DNA of 54,505 nucleotides. Source: Actinomadura viridilutea. Its GTDB lineage: Bacteria; Actinomycetota; Actinomycetes; Streptosporangiales; Streptosporangiaceae. A model generated the notes under the pieces. That model saw only the letters and a list, made by a program, of their open reading frames with translations. It was not told where the DNA came from and did not search any database. How positions within the stretch are numbered: position 1 is the first letter of the stretch; every line of letters starts with the position of its first letter. The stretch is taken from NCBI GenBank assembly GCA_003001795.1, contig PVNI01000027.1, positions 1 through 54,505 on the forward strand, written 5' to 3'. The position numbers and the translations under genes are program-made. Of this stretch, positions 16,716 through 24,160 are shown piece by piece.

Positions 16716-17711
16716 ATGAGACGGCCGACTCTGGAGGAGGTGGCCGCGCGGGCGGGCGTGTCGCGCGCCACGGTGTCGCGGGTGGTCAACGGGTCGGCCA
16801 CGGTCACGCCGGAGATCCGCGCCGCGGTGCTGCGGGCGGTCGACCAGCTCGGGTACGTGCCCAACTCCGCCGCGCGCAGCCTGGTCACCCGCCGGACCGG
16901 TTCGATCGGGCTGGTGGTCTCCGAGCCGCCGTCCCGTGTGTTCTCCGACGACCCGTTCTTCGCGGTCGTCGCGCGGGCCGTCAGCCAGGAGCTGGAGGGG
17001 GCGGACAAGCAGGTGGTGCTGCTGCCCGCGTCCTCGCCCGCCGGACACGCGCGCGTCGAGCGCTACGTCGCGGGCGGGCACGTGGACGGGGTGATCCTGC
17101 TGTCCATGCACGGCTCGGACCCGCTGCCCGCCGCGCTGGCGCGCACCGACGTGCCGGTGGTGTCGCACGGCCGCCCCATCACCACCGTCCCCCTGCCCTA
17201 CTGCGACTGCGACAACGTCGCGGGCGCCCGGTCGGCCGTGCGGCACCTGCTGGACCGGGGGCGGCGCCGCATCGCCGCCATCGGCGGGCCGCCGGACATG
17301 AGCGCGGCGCTGGACCGCATGACCGGGTACCGGGAGGTCTTGTCGGGCACCGACCGCAGGTCGCTGGTCGCCATGGGCGACTTCACCCGCGAGTCGGGCG
17401 CGGCGGCGATGCGGCAGCTGCTGGAGGACGACCCGGGCCTCGACGCGGTGTTCGCCGCCAACGACCTCATGGCGATCGGCGCGTTGCACGCGCTGCGGCA
17501 GGCCGGCCGCCGCGTCCCCGACGACGTCGCCGTCGTCGGGTTCGACGACATCGAGGCCGCCCGCTACACCGACCCGCCGCTGACGACCGTGCGCCAGCCG
17601 GTCGCCGAGGTCGCCCGCGCGGTCGTGCGCCGGCTGCTCGGCTCCGAGGAGGAGCGCACCGCCGAGCCGCTCATCCTGCCCACCGAACTGATCGTCCGCG
17701 ACTCCGCCTGA
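16716..17711 (+). CDS. LacI-family regulator, probably of the glucanase gene
   Basis: The product has 331 residues. The helix-turn-helix is at the very N-terminus: T-L-E-E-V-A-A-R-A-G-V-S-R-A-T-V-S-R-V-V-N at about 5-25, followed by the hinge helix (about 45-58). The periplasmic-binding-protein-like domain spans about 62-331, with F-A-A-N-D-L-M-A-I-G near 248-257 and V-G-F-D-D-I near 274-279. The ATG at 16716 places the HTH where the family has it. Location beside a GH16 gene and two AGAGCGCT sites suggests local control by a glucan-derived sugar. Confidence 0.9.
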   Translation: MRRPTLEEVAARAGVSRATVSRVVNGSATVTPEIRAAVLRAVDQLGYVPNSAARSLVTRRTGSIGLVVSEPPSRVFSDDPFFAVVARAVSQELEGADKQVVLLPASSPAGHARVERYVAGGHVDGVILLSMHGSDPLPAALARTDVPVVSHGRPITTVPLPYCDCDNVAGARSAVRHLLDRGRRRIAAIGGPPDMSAALDRMTGYREVLSGTDRRSLVAMGDFTRESGAAAMRQLLEDDPGLDAVFAANDLMAIGALHALRQAGRRVPDDVAVVGFDDIEAARYTDPPLTTVRQPVAEVARAVVRRLLGSEEERTAEPLILPTELIVRDSA

Positions 17712-17727
17712 GCGGTCCGCGGCGCCG

Positions 17728-18393
17728 TCAGAGCCGGGCCGGCGGGCGCAGCCACCGGCGCAGCGCGGGCAGGTCGGGCAGCACCCGGTCGGCGTCGGCG
17801 AGGTGCGGACGGCCGGGCGCGGCGATCCCGGTGACGGGGCAGCCCGCGGCGCGCGCGGCGGCGACCCCGGTCGGCGAGTCCTCCACGGCGAGCATCCGCG
17901 CGGGCGGCACGCCGAGTCGGCGCGCGGCCTCCAGGTAGGGGTCGGGGGCGGGTTTGGGCTCGGCGACCTGGTCGGCGGAGACCGCCGTGCGCACCAGGTC
18001 CAGGACGCCGATGGCGTCCAGCAGCGGCAGCAGCACCTCGGCGGGCGTGTTGGACACGACCGCCACCGGCCAGTGCCGCGCCAGCTCCGCGACCGTCTCG
18101 ACCGCCCCGGGCAAGGCGAGCGGCGCGCGGGCGATCCGCGCCGCCGCCTCGCTCAGCAGCTCCTCACGCAGCGCCGCGCGGTCGACGGACCCGGGCAGGA
18201 CGGCGGCCAGCAGGTCCACGGTCGCGGCGAGGCCGAGGCCGTGGGCGGCGTCGCGCAGCGCGTCGGTCATCCGCCCGCCGTGGCGCTCGACGACGGCGCG
18301 TTCGGCGTCGGCCCACGGCCGGTCGGTGTCGGCGAGCACGCCGTCGCAGTCGAACGCGATCCCGTCGATCGCGCGGCCGTTGACCAGGGTCAT
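17728..18393 (-). CDS. HAD-family hydrolase (beta-phosphoglucomutase-like)
   Basis: The product has 221 residues. The HAD motifs are F-D15-C-D17-G-V-L (nucleophile and acid/base Asp), V-S-N-T-P near 111-115, K-P-A-P-D-P-Y near 145-151 and V-E-D-S near 169-172, with a helical cap between motifs I and II. It would hydrolyse or isomerise a small sugar phosphate. It is the last gene of the GntR-controlled operon and overlaps the upstream phosphotriesterase-like gene by 4 bp, so it probably dephosphorylates an intermediate of that pathway. Confidence 0.88.
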   Translation of the reverse strand: MTLVNGRAIDGIAFDCDGVLADTDRPWADAERAVVERHGGRMTDALRDAAHGLGLAATVDLLAAVLPGSVDRAALREELLSEAAARIARAPLALPGAVETVAELARHWPVAVVSNTPAEVLLPLLDAIGVLDLVRTAVSADQVAEPKPAPDPYLEAARRLGVPPARMLAVEDSPTGVAAARAAGCPVTGIAAPGRPHLADADRVLPDLPALRRWLRPPARL

Positions 18394-19322
18394 GACGTCC
18401 AGTCCAGGAGCCGGGCCGGATTGTCGACCAGGACGCGCCGGACGAGGTCGGGCCCCGCGGCGCGCTCCAGGCGCGGCACGAAACGGGCGGGCAGGTACTC
18501 CAGGCCGGGCATGCCGCCGTAGGCGATGTAGCGGGTGCGGCGGGCGACGTCGCCGCCGAGCAGCAGCCGGTCGGCGCCGCCGAGTTCGGCGGTGCGCAGC
18601 AGGCAGTCCAGGACGGTCGAGTCGGGCCAGGACTTGTGCCGCGCCATGCCGTCGTAGCCGAGGTAGGCGCCCGCGGCGGCGAGGTCGGCGTGCAGGCCCG
18701 GGTCGGGGTTGCGGTCGATGTGGGCGAGGACGACGCGGTGCGCGGGCACGCCGAGGCCGTCCAACGCGTCCAGCACCTCGAACGCCGCGCTGCCGTGCTC
18801 CAGGTGCACCATCACCGGGGCGCCGGTGGCGCGGTGCGCCCGCGCCACCCCTTCGAGCACGCGCCCTTCGAACTCCCCGATCGACCAGTAGCCGATGCCC
18901 GCCTTGAGGATGCCGGCCTTGGGCGCGTGCGGACGCGGCGTCGTCAGCGCGGAGTCGTCGCGGACGCCCTCGGTCAGCTCGGCGGTGAACAGGCGTCCCA
19001 GCGCGTCGGCGTCCATGCCGAGCAGCGGGTGGTCGTCGCGGTAGTGGGCGCGGCGGTGCGCGCCGGTGGTGAGCACGACGCGCAGCCCGGTCGAGCGGGA
19101 GATGCGCGCGACCGCCTCGGCGTCGCGGCCGAGGCCGACCGGGGTGGCGTCGATCATCGCGTCGACGCCGGCGGCGCGCAGCCGGGCCGCCTCCAGGCCG
19201 CCGCGCTCCTCGTCGTCCAGTTCGTCGCCCGGCAGCAGCGGGGTGATCTGGAACAGGTGCTCGTGGTAGTCGGTGCGGCCGAGGTCGGCGGCGTCGACGT
19301 CGCCCAGCGCGGTCCTGATCAT
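18390..19322 (-). CDS. Phosphotriesterase-family metal hydrolase (probable lactonase)
   Basis: The product has 310 residues. Metal-site residues of the family are in order: D-Y-H-E-H-L near 16-21, a K-A-G-I lysine for the carboxylated bridge near 136-139, M-V-H-L-E-H near 163-168, L-A-H-I-D-R near 194-199 and G-G-D-V near 249-252. Members in sugar operons usually open sugar lactones or cleave phospho-lactones rather than act on organophosphates. The ATG at 19322 has GGAGGAG nearby, and the stop of the preceding broken small gene would overlap it as ATGA. Function in a sugar-acid pathway is inferred from the neighbouring aldolase and dehydrogenase. Confidence 0.88.
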   Translation of the reverse strand: MIRTALGDVDAADLGRTDYHEHLFQITPLLPGDELDDEERGGLEAARLRAAGVDAMIDATPVGLGRDAEAVARISRSTGLRVVLTTGAHRRAHYRDDHPLLGMDADALGRLFTAELTEGVRDDSALTTPRPHAPKAGILKAGIGYWSIGEFEGRVLEGVARAHRATGAPVMVHLEHGSAAFEVLDALDGLGVPAHRVVLAHIDRNPDPGLHADLAAAGAYLGYDGMARHKSWPDSTVLDCLLRTAELGGADRLLLGGDVARRTRYIAYGGMPGLEYLPARFVPRLERAAGPDLVRRVLVDNPARLLDWTS

Positions 19323-19478
19323 CGCATCTCCTCCGCGACGCGGGACAGCTCGTCCACCCGGGGCGAGCGGCACGTCGAACACCTCGGTGATCGCCTGGGA
19401 CCAGCCGTGCACGAAGTACCGCCAGCCGTCCTCGACCCGCAGCCCGGCGCGCTCCCGCTGCTCGCGCGCCGCCGTCAT
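19319..19478 (-). pseudogene. Small frameshifted operon gene between the aldolase and the phosphotriesterase-like gene
   Basis: An ATG overlapping the aldolase stop as ATGA (19475-19478) begins a peptide with G-W-R-Y-F-V-H-G-W-S-Q-A. In the same frame it runs straight into the next gene without a stop. If one base is removed at the CCCCGGG run near 19365, the frame reads R-V-D-E-L-S-R-V-A-E-E-M-R and stops at a TGA that overlaps the next ATG, the same coupling used elsewhere in this operon. So a gene of about 52 codons probably existed here and carries a one-base insertion, or the assembly has an error. I do not recognise the family. Confidence 0.6.
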
Positions 19479-20104
19479 GCCCGGGCCTTCCGGAGGGCGG
19501 CGGCGAACGCGCGGGCCCGCGTGGTGATCTCGGCGCGGTCCCCGGCGGCGATCGCGGCGGACGGGCACAGCTCGCCCCCGGCGCCCACGGCGAACGCCCC
19601 CGCGGCCAGCCAGTCGGCCACGTTGTCCGCGCCGACCCCGCCGGTCGGCATCAGCGGCACGTCCGGGAACGGGCCGCGCAGCGCCTTGAGGTAGCCGGGG
19701 CCGCCCAGCGACGCCGGGAAGATCTTCACCGCGTGCGCGCCGAGCGCGACGGCGCGCATCAGCTCGCCGGGCGTCAGCGCGCCGAGCAGGGTGGTCAGGC
19801 CGGTGTCGAGCATGGCGCGGGCCAGGTCGTCGTCCGTGCCGGGGCTGACCAGGAACCGCGCGCCCGCGTCGGCGGCCTCGCGGGCCTGCCGGGCGGTGAG
19901 CACCGTCCCGGCGCCGACGAGCGCCTCGGGGTGGTCGCGCCGGGCCCTGTCGATGACGGCGGGCGCGTCCGGCGTGCTGTAGGTGATCTCGATCCCGGTG
20001 ACACCGCCCTCGACCAGCGCGGACACGCATTCCAGCGCGGAGTCGGGGGTGGGCGCGCGCAGCACGGCGATGACGCCCGCGGCGCGGAGATCGTCGATGG
20101 ACAT
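19475..20104 (-). CDS. eda: KDPG/KHG aldolase
   Basis: The product is 209 residues, normal for this family. The fold is a TIM barrel with G-I-E-I-T-Y near 39-44 (catalytic Glu), G-A-G-T-V near 65-69 and the Schiff-base lysine in A-V-K-I-F-P-A near 129-135, plus P-T-G-G-V near 156-160. It splits 2-keto-3-deoxy-6-phosphogluconate or related keto-acids to pyruvate and an aldehyde. A GAAAGGA ribosome site supports the ATG at 20104. Its place between a 2-hydroxyacid dehydrogenase and a lactonase-like enzyme indicates sugar-acid catabolism. Confidence 0.92.
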   Translation of the reverse strand: MSIDDLRAAGVIAVLRAPTPDSALECVSALVEGGVTGIEITYSTPDAPAVIDRARRDHPEALVGAGTVLTARQAREAADAGARFLVSPGTDDDLARAMLDTGLTTLLGALTPGELMRAVALGAHAVKIFPASLGGPGYLKALRGPFPDVPLMPTGGVGADNVADWLAAGAFAVGAGGELCPSAAIAAGDRAEITTRARAFAAALRKARA

Positions 20105-20145
20105 GCCTTCCTTTCCGAGGTTGCGGTGTCGATGACCGCGAGCGG

Positions 20146-21111
20146 TCATGCGGGGACGGGGACCACGTGCGCGGGGGTGCGTCCGGCGAGCGCGTCGAGG
20201 ACGGCGTCGGTGGCGTCCCGGCCCATGCGGTCGACGGCCTCGACGGTCTGCGCGCCGATGTGCGGGGTGATGACGACGCGGTCGGCCAGGTCGGACGCGA
20301 GCAGCGGGCTGCCCGCGCGCTCGTCGTGCCGTCCCTCGCCGGCGAGGGTGTCGGCGGCGTAGGCGGCCAGCCGCCCGTCGCGCAGGGCCTCGGCGACGGC
20401 GGTCTCGTCCACCAGGTCGGCGCGGGCGGTGTTCACCAGCACCGCGCCGGGGCGGACGCGCGCCAGCCAGGCGGCGTCGACGAGCACGGCGCCGCCGGGG
20501 GCGTGCAGGGACACCGCGTCGCAGCGTTCGGCCAGGTCGGCGACGCTCGCCGCCGGGCGCGCGCCGTCCAGGGCGTCCGCGGCCACGAACGGGTCGTAGG
20601 CCACGACCCGCGCGCCGAACCCGCGCACCCGTCGGGCGACGCCGCGGCCGATGCGGCCGAACCCGGCCACGCCCACGGTCAGCGCGCCCAGTTCCCGGCC
20701 GCGCCGGGTGCGCCAGTCGCCGCCGCGCACGTCCCGGTCGGCCGCGACCACCCCGCGCAGCGCCGTCAGCAGCAGCGCCACGGCCAGGTCCGCGACAGCC
20801 TCGCTGTTGGCGCCCGGCGTGTTGGTGACGGTGACGCCGCGGGCGGCGGCGGCCCGCAGGTCGACGTTGTCGACGCCGACGCCGTAGCGGGCGACGACCC
20901 GCAGCCCGGGGGCCGCCGCCAGGTGCTCGGCGGTGACCGGCGCGGTGCCGGCGATCCAGGCGTGCGCCTCCGCGAGGACGGGGCGGAGCTCGTCCAGGTC
21001 GTGGGTCGTGGAGCCGCGCACCACGCGCAGCCCCGCGGCGGCCAGGCGCGCCTCGCAGTCCGCTCGTCCCCGGCCGAAGGACCGGGAGGTGACGAGCACG
21101 ATGCCGTTCAT
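20146..21111 (-). CDS. D-isomer 2-hydroxyacid dehydrogenase
   Basis: The product has 321 residues. Both domains of the family are present. The NAD-binding motif G-F-G-R-I-G is near 150-155 with an acidic residue (Y-D) about 20 further on. The catalytic set is R-Y-G-V-G near 80-84, N-T-A-R near 229-232, then D-T-L near 256-258 and a final P-H-I-G-A near 282-286. It resembles the phosphoglycerate-dehydrogenase branch. The ATG at 21111 has AGGAG close by and overlaps the stop of the broken upstream gene. The substrate is probably a sugar-derived hydroxyacid. Confidence 0.9.
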   Translation of the reverse strand: MNGIVLVTSRSFGRGRADCEARLAAAGLRVVRGSTTHDLDELRPVLAEAHAWIAGTAPVTAEHLAAAPGLRVVARYGVGVDNVDLRAAAARGVTVTNTPGANSEAVADLAVALLLTALRGVVAADRDVRGGDWRTRRGRELGALTVGVAGFGRIGRGVARRVRGFGARVVAYDPFVAADALDGARPAASVADLAERCDAVSLHAPGGAVLVDAAWLARVRPGAVLVNTARADLVDETAVAEALRDGRLAAYAADTLAGEGRHDERAGSPLLASDLADRVVITPHIGAQTVEAVDRMGRDATDAVLDALAGRTPAHVVPVPA

Positions 21112-21404
21112 CCGTTCTCCTGTTCGAACCATGATTCGAGCCGCCGGTAGCCGTCCAGGAAGGACGCGCGGCGGCGCTAGTACTCGGCGTGCCGCGGCAG
21201 CTCCCCTTCGGCCTCGGGCACCGGCGACGAGGCAACCTCGTAGACCGCCGGGTCGTCGGCCACGGCCTGCTCCCAGGCGGCGGTGTCGGCGAACAGCCCG
21301 CGCAAGTTCGACATGCGGCGGGTCAGCACCGGTCCGGACGGCTCCATCCGGGCGTCGAAGGCGATCCGCATCGGGGGGACGAGCGGGGTGACGAACGACG
21401 ACAA
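21108..21404 (-). pseudogene. First gene of the sugar-acid operon: truncated cupin phosphoglucose-isomerase-like N-terminus with internal TAG
   Basis: The first 65 residues resemble the start of archaeal-type (cupin) glucose-6-phosphate isomerase, with M-R-I-A-F-D-A-R-M-E-P-S-G and L-R-G-L-F-A-D. After codon 75 a TAG (21177-21179) interrupts, but the same frame continues for 22 more sense codons (R-R-R-A-S-F-L-D-G-Y-R-R-L-E-S-W-F-E) and stops at a TGA overlapping the next gene as ATGA. Either a Trp codon became TAG in a 98-residue gene, or this is an internally deleted relic. The cupin core is missing, so isomerase activity is unlikely. Confidence 0.6.
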
Positions 21405-21444
21405 GGACGACCTCCTTCGCGAGCTCGTAGGGATACTGTCGTCC

Positions 21445-21462
21445 TGTCATTACAGGATGTCA
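21445..21462. promoter_or_regulatory. GntR operator in front of the sugar-acid operon
   Basis: TGTCATTACAGGATGTCA matches the site before the GntR gene (22299-22316) at 15 of 18 positions. It lies about 40 bp upstream of the first operon gene, where bound repressor would block transcription. Confidence 0.7.
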
Positions 21463-21499
21463 AGTGCGAGGCCGCAGGTATCCGGGCCCCGAGCCCCGA

Positions 21500-22288
21500 T
21501 CAGCGGTCGTCGTGCACCAGCATGTTGGGCAGCGCGCCCTGCCGCTCGCGGTGCCGTCGCAGGTTCACCTGGAACCGGCTGCGGTCCCCGCGGTGGTAGG
21601 CGATGAAGAACTCCACGGGCCGGCCCGTCACGTCCCACGCGGTGCTGTGCAACAGCAGCACGGGATCGCGCGGACGCAGCCCCAGCGCCTCGGCTATGGC
21701 GGCCGCCGCGGGCACGGCCTCCACCAGCCGCCGCCCGTGGTCGAGCTCCACCCCGTACTTGCCCTCCAGGACGCCGTACAGCGACTGCTCGGTGAAGTCC
21801 TCGTCGAGCAGCCCCGGCGCGATGTCGACAGGCAGGTAGGTGCGGGTGAGCACCCACGGCTCCCCGCCCACGTAGCGCAGCCGCTCGAGGTGGACGACCT
21901 GGTCGCCCTCTTTCAGCTCCAGCGCGGCGGCGACCTCGGCGGGCGCCGGGATCACGTCGAACGCCAGCACGCGGCTGCGCAGCACCTCGCCGCGCGCCCG
22001 GACGTCCTCGTACAGCCCGGTCAGCGACTGGAACAGCGCCTCGTCGGTCTTGCGGGCCGCGGCGAACGTCCCCTGCCCTTTGCGGCGGACGATCCGCCCG
22101 TCGGCCTCCAACTCGTCCAGGGCCTGCCGCACCACCGTCCGCGACACGCCGTACTCCTCGCACAGCGCCATCTCGCCGGGAAGCCTGCCGCCCGGCTCGA
22201 TCTCGGTCTCGAGCCGCTCGATCAGCAGCTGCTTCAGCTGCGCGTAGAACGGCAACGGCGAACGGCGATCGATACGGCCCCCAACCAT
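21500..22288 (-). CDS. GntR-family (HutC/UTRA) regulator of the sugar-acid operon
   Basis: The product has 262 residues. The winged HTH (about 10-80) carries P-G-G-R-L-P-G-E-M-A-L-C-E-E-Y-G-V-S-R-T-V-V-R-Q-A-L-D-E-L, and the C-terminal UTRA effector domain covers about 100-250. It is the gene immediately upstream of the operon on the same strand. Matching 18-bp sites lie in front of its own start and in front of the operon, so it probably represses both and is released by a sugar-acid phosphate. Confidence 0.92.
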   Translation of the reverse strand: MVGGRIDRRSPLPFYAQLKQLLIERLETEIEPGGRLPGEMALCEEYGVSRTVVRQALDELEADGRIVRRKGQGTFAAARKTDEALFQSLTGLYEDVRARGEVLRSRVLAFDVIPAPAEVAAALELKEGDQVVHLERLRYVGGEPWVLTRTYLPVDIAPGLLDEDFTEQSLYGVLEGKYGVELDHGRRLVEAVPAAAAIAEALGLRPRDPVLLLHSTAWDVTGRPVEFFIAYHRGDRSRFQVNLRRHRERQGALPNMLVHDDR

Positions 22289-22298
22289 GGGCTCAGTA

Positions 22299-22316
22299 TG
22301 TCATGTCAGGATGACA
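22299..22316. promoter_or_regulatory. GntR operator in front of its own gene
   Basis: TGTCATGTCAGGATGACA has perfect inverted arms TGTCAT/ATGACA around a 6-bp centre, 10 bp upstream of the GntR start codon. It shares the core CAGGATG with the operon operator. Confidence 0.75.
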
Positions 22317-22794
22317 ACCAGTCATCCCGCCTCCCACAGCACTCCCCCGCGCCGGCGCCCGCTGTCGCAGGCTCCGCTCAATCGCCATGGACGATGACAT
22401 CGGCGCCTGCCGCCCGTCCCTGTCCAGGACCATGCCGCCTCACACCCCGCCGGGCGTGATGCCCACAGCCAGACTGCCGGAAGGCACGGCGGGCGGCCGC
22501 ACTTCCGATGTGACATTCATCCCACGATCAGTCGACGGCCCCTCATCCGCTGGGCACACCGGCTGTCGACTCCGGTCCGGTCACCAATGTCCGCTCCCCA
22601 CCTGCGGGTGCGTGACCTCGGATCTCGCGCTACCAGCTGACGTCGCAGGCAGGTCAGCGCCTACGGGCGGCCCCTAAGCCAACCCGCCGGGAGGAGCACG
22701 ACGACGACCTGCGTCATCACGCCGGCGCCACCAACGACACCAATGGCCCGGCTCCAAAGCACCAACACCGCCGTCTCCAAGAAAACGGCGGCAG
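22317..22794. other. Gene-poor region
   Basis: No reading frame here has a ribosome site with recognisable protein features on either strand. It begins the degenerate stretch that runs to about 27.5 kb. Confidence 0.5.
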
Positions 22795-22990
22795 CCGGAG
22801 CACCCAACCGCGCTGCTGCGGCGGGATCGATGTCGCAACGCCAGGGACTGAACAGCCGGACATGGGCCCACTGGGCGACCGAGGCGCCGATCCGCTCTCC
22901 GGCCTCCAGGGAAGTCCGAGTCGCGTTCGACCAGGTGCGCGGCCGCGGCCAGGCCGACCGGCCCCGCACCGACGACCGCAACCGATGGAG
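22795..22990 (-). pseudogene. Remnant of an ArsO-like FAD-dependent flavoprotein
   Basis: On the minus strand one frame reads S-V-A-V-V-G-A-G-P-V-G-L-A-A-A-A-H-L-V-E-R, the FAD-binding start of a flavin monooxygenase. The next frame then continues with L-E-A-G-E-R-I-G-A-S-V-A-Q-W and H-V-R-L-F-S-P-W-R, as in ArsO-type flavoproteins. The frame break and the loss of everything after D-I-D-P-A-A-A show it is dead. It lies next to a MerR gene, which may once have regulated it. Confidence 0.65.
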
Positions 22991-23028
22991 GGGCATGATC
23001 ATCGACGCGGCCGCCTTCCGGTCAGCGC

Positions 23029-23391
23029 CTAGTGAGGGATGCCTGCACGCAGGTGGTGCAGTCTGTCTTCCAGCTTGCGCTGAATTTCGGTGAGCGCGGT
23101 CACTTGCTCGCGCACCACGCGCAACCTCTGCTCGTAAACTGCGATCGCGTCCACACACACGGGCACGTTGTCGAAATCCTCGTCGAGGCAGGCATTCATC
23201 TTCTTGATGCTTTCGGCGTTGAGCCCGGCGTCCAGCAGCGCCCGGATGTTGCGTACCCGTGTCACCGCGGATTCGTCATAGTCGCGGTATCCGTTCTCCT
23301 GGCGCCGTGGCTTCAGAAGGCCGCGCTGCTCGTAGTAGCGCAAGGCCCTGGTAGAGACCCCGGACGCTTTGGCCAGCTCGCCGATGCGCAC
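23029..23391 (-). CDS. MerR-family regulator
   Basis: The product is about 120 residues from the GTG at 23391, which has GGGAGG upstream and places the HTH at the start: I-G-E-L-A-K-A-S-G-V-S-T-R-A-L-R-Y-Y-E-Q-R-G-L-L at 3-26. The middle has R-N-I-R-A-L-L-D-A-G-L near 51-61 and a coiled-coil dimer helix lies at 85-118. A single Cys near 80 gives no clear metal-site pattern, so the signal is probably an organic molecule. A palindrome in a MerR-like promoter lies before the MFS gene on the same strand about 2 kb upstream. Confidence 0.88.
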   Translation of the reverse strand: MRIGELAKASGVSTRALRYYEQRGLLKPRRQENGYRDYDESAVTRVRNIRALLDAGLNAESIKKMNACLDEDFDNVPVCVDAIAVYEQRLRVVREQVTALTEIQRKLEDRLHHLRAGIPH

Positions 23392-23934
23392 GCCTCGACC
23401 TCCCATCTCCGTACGCACCATTCGATGATGCGGTGATTGTGGTTTCTTCGTGCGGCACGAAACCGGCATCCGCGACCGGTACCACGGGGCGCTCACTGGC
23501 TCGCGGTCTTTCCGTCACCATCGAGACGAACACCGGCATCCGCCCCCGCGCCGCGTCCAAGATCGCCCAATGCTCGCACCTTCGACGGTAAGGCGCCCTT
23601 GCCAAGATGCGGCTCTGCCCAGGTTCTTCGACGGACAACGTGCCCCCAGGGCGTCTGTCGACGAGGGCGAGAGGTTGACGACCTGCAGGCACGGGGTCGA
23701 GCATCTGGCATTCGCGACGGCCGCCGTCGCGAACTCAGCGGCGTGCACGAGCTGCCGATCAGGCAAGGGAAAGCCACTTCGGCAACCGCGTCGTGCAGAC
23801 GCGCAAGCCCAGCGCCCGAACCACTGGGGCGATCCGCAGCTCGAGTACGGGTCATGGTTCACCGGGCTCAGCATCCAGGGCAGCGCCACAACATCATGAC
23901 GACGGCATTGCGACGCGGATGTTGATGGGACTCA
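23392..23934. other. Degenerate region without a callable gene
   Basis: Several overlapping frames exist but none shows a motif. The sequence may include more of the decayed hydrogenase gene that lies just to the right on the minus strand. A possible promoter for the MerR gene should be at its left edge, but I see no clear one. Confidence 0.45.
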
Positions 23935-24122
23935 TCGGCGGCATACGGGTGACGGTCGGCGCTCTTGTCGTCGCGGATCACCATGTGGTGGGGCAGCACG
24001 CCGCGCACCGCCTCGTAGAAGCCGAAGCCGATCGCGTCATGGGGAGACCCGAACTCCTGGACACCCGGGGATTGCCCTCGCGGACGAGCCGCAGCCCCCT
24101 GCTCGACGAAGTGCAGCGCCAT
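23935..24122 (-). pseudogene. Fragment of a [NiFe]-hydrogenase large subunit (group 1h-like)
   Basis: The minus-strand peptide contains D-A-I-G-F-G-F-Y-E-A-V-R-G-V-L then H-H-M-V-I-R-D and H-P-Y, which closely resembles the central region of actinobacterial high-affinity hydrogenase large subunits. Just before it, L-R-L-V-R-E-G-N-P-R-V-S is in another frame, so at least two frameshifts are present. After H-P-Y the frame is lost again. No small subunit, maturation gene or Cys metal ligand is nearby. The match is by eye. Confidence 0.55.
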
Positions 24123-24160
24123 CGCTCAGGCCCTTCGAGGTGTTCCGGATCTCGGCGGGG

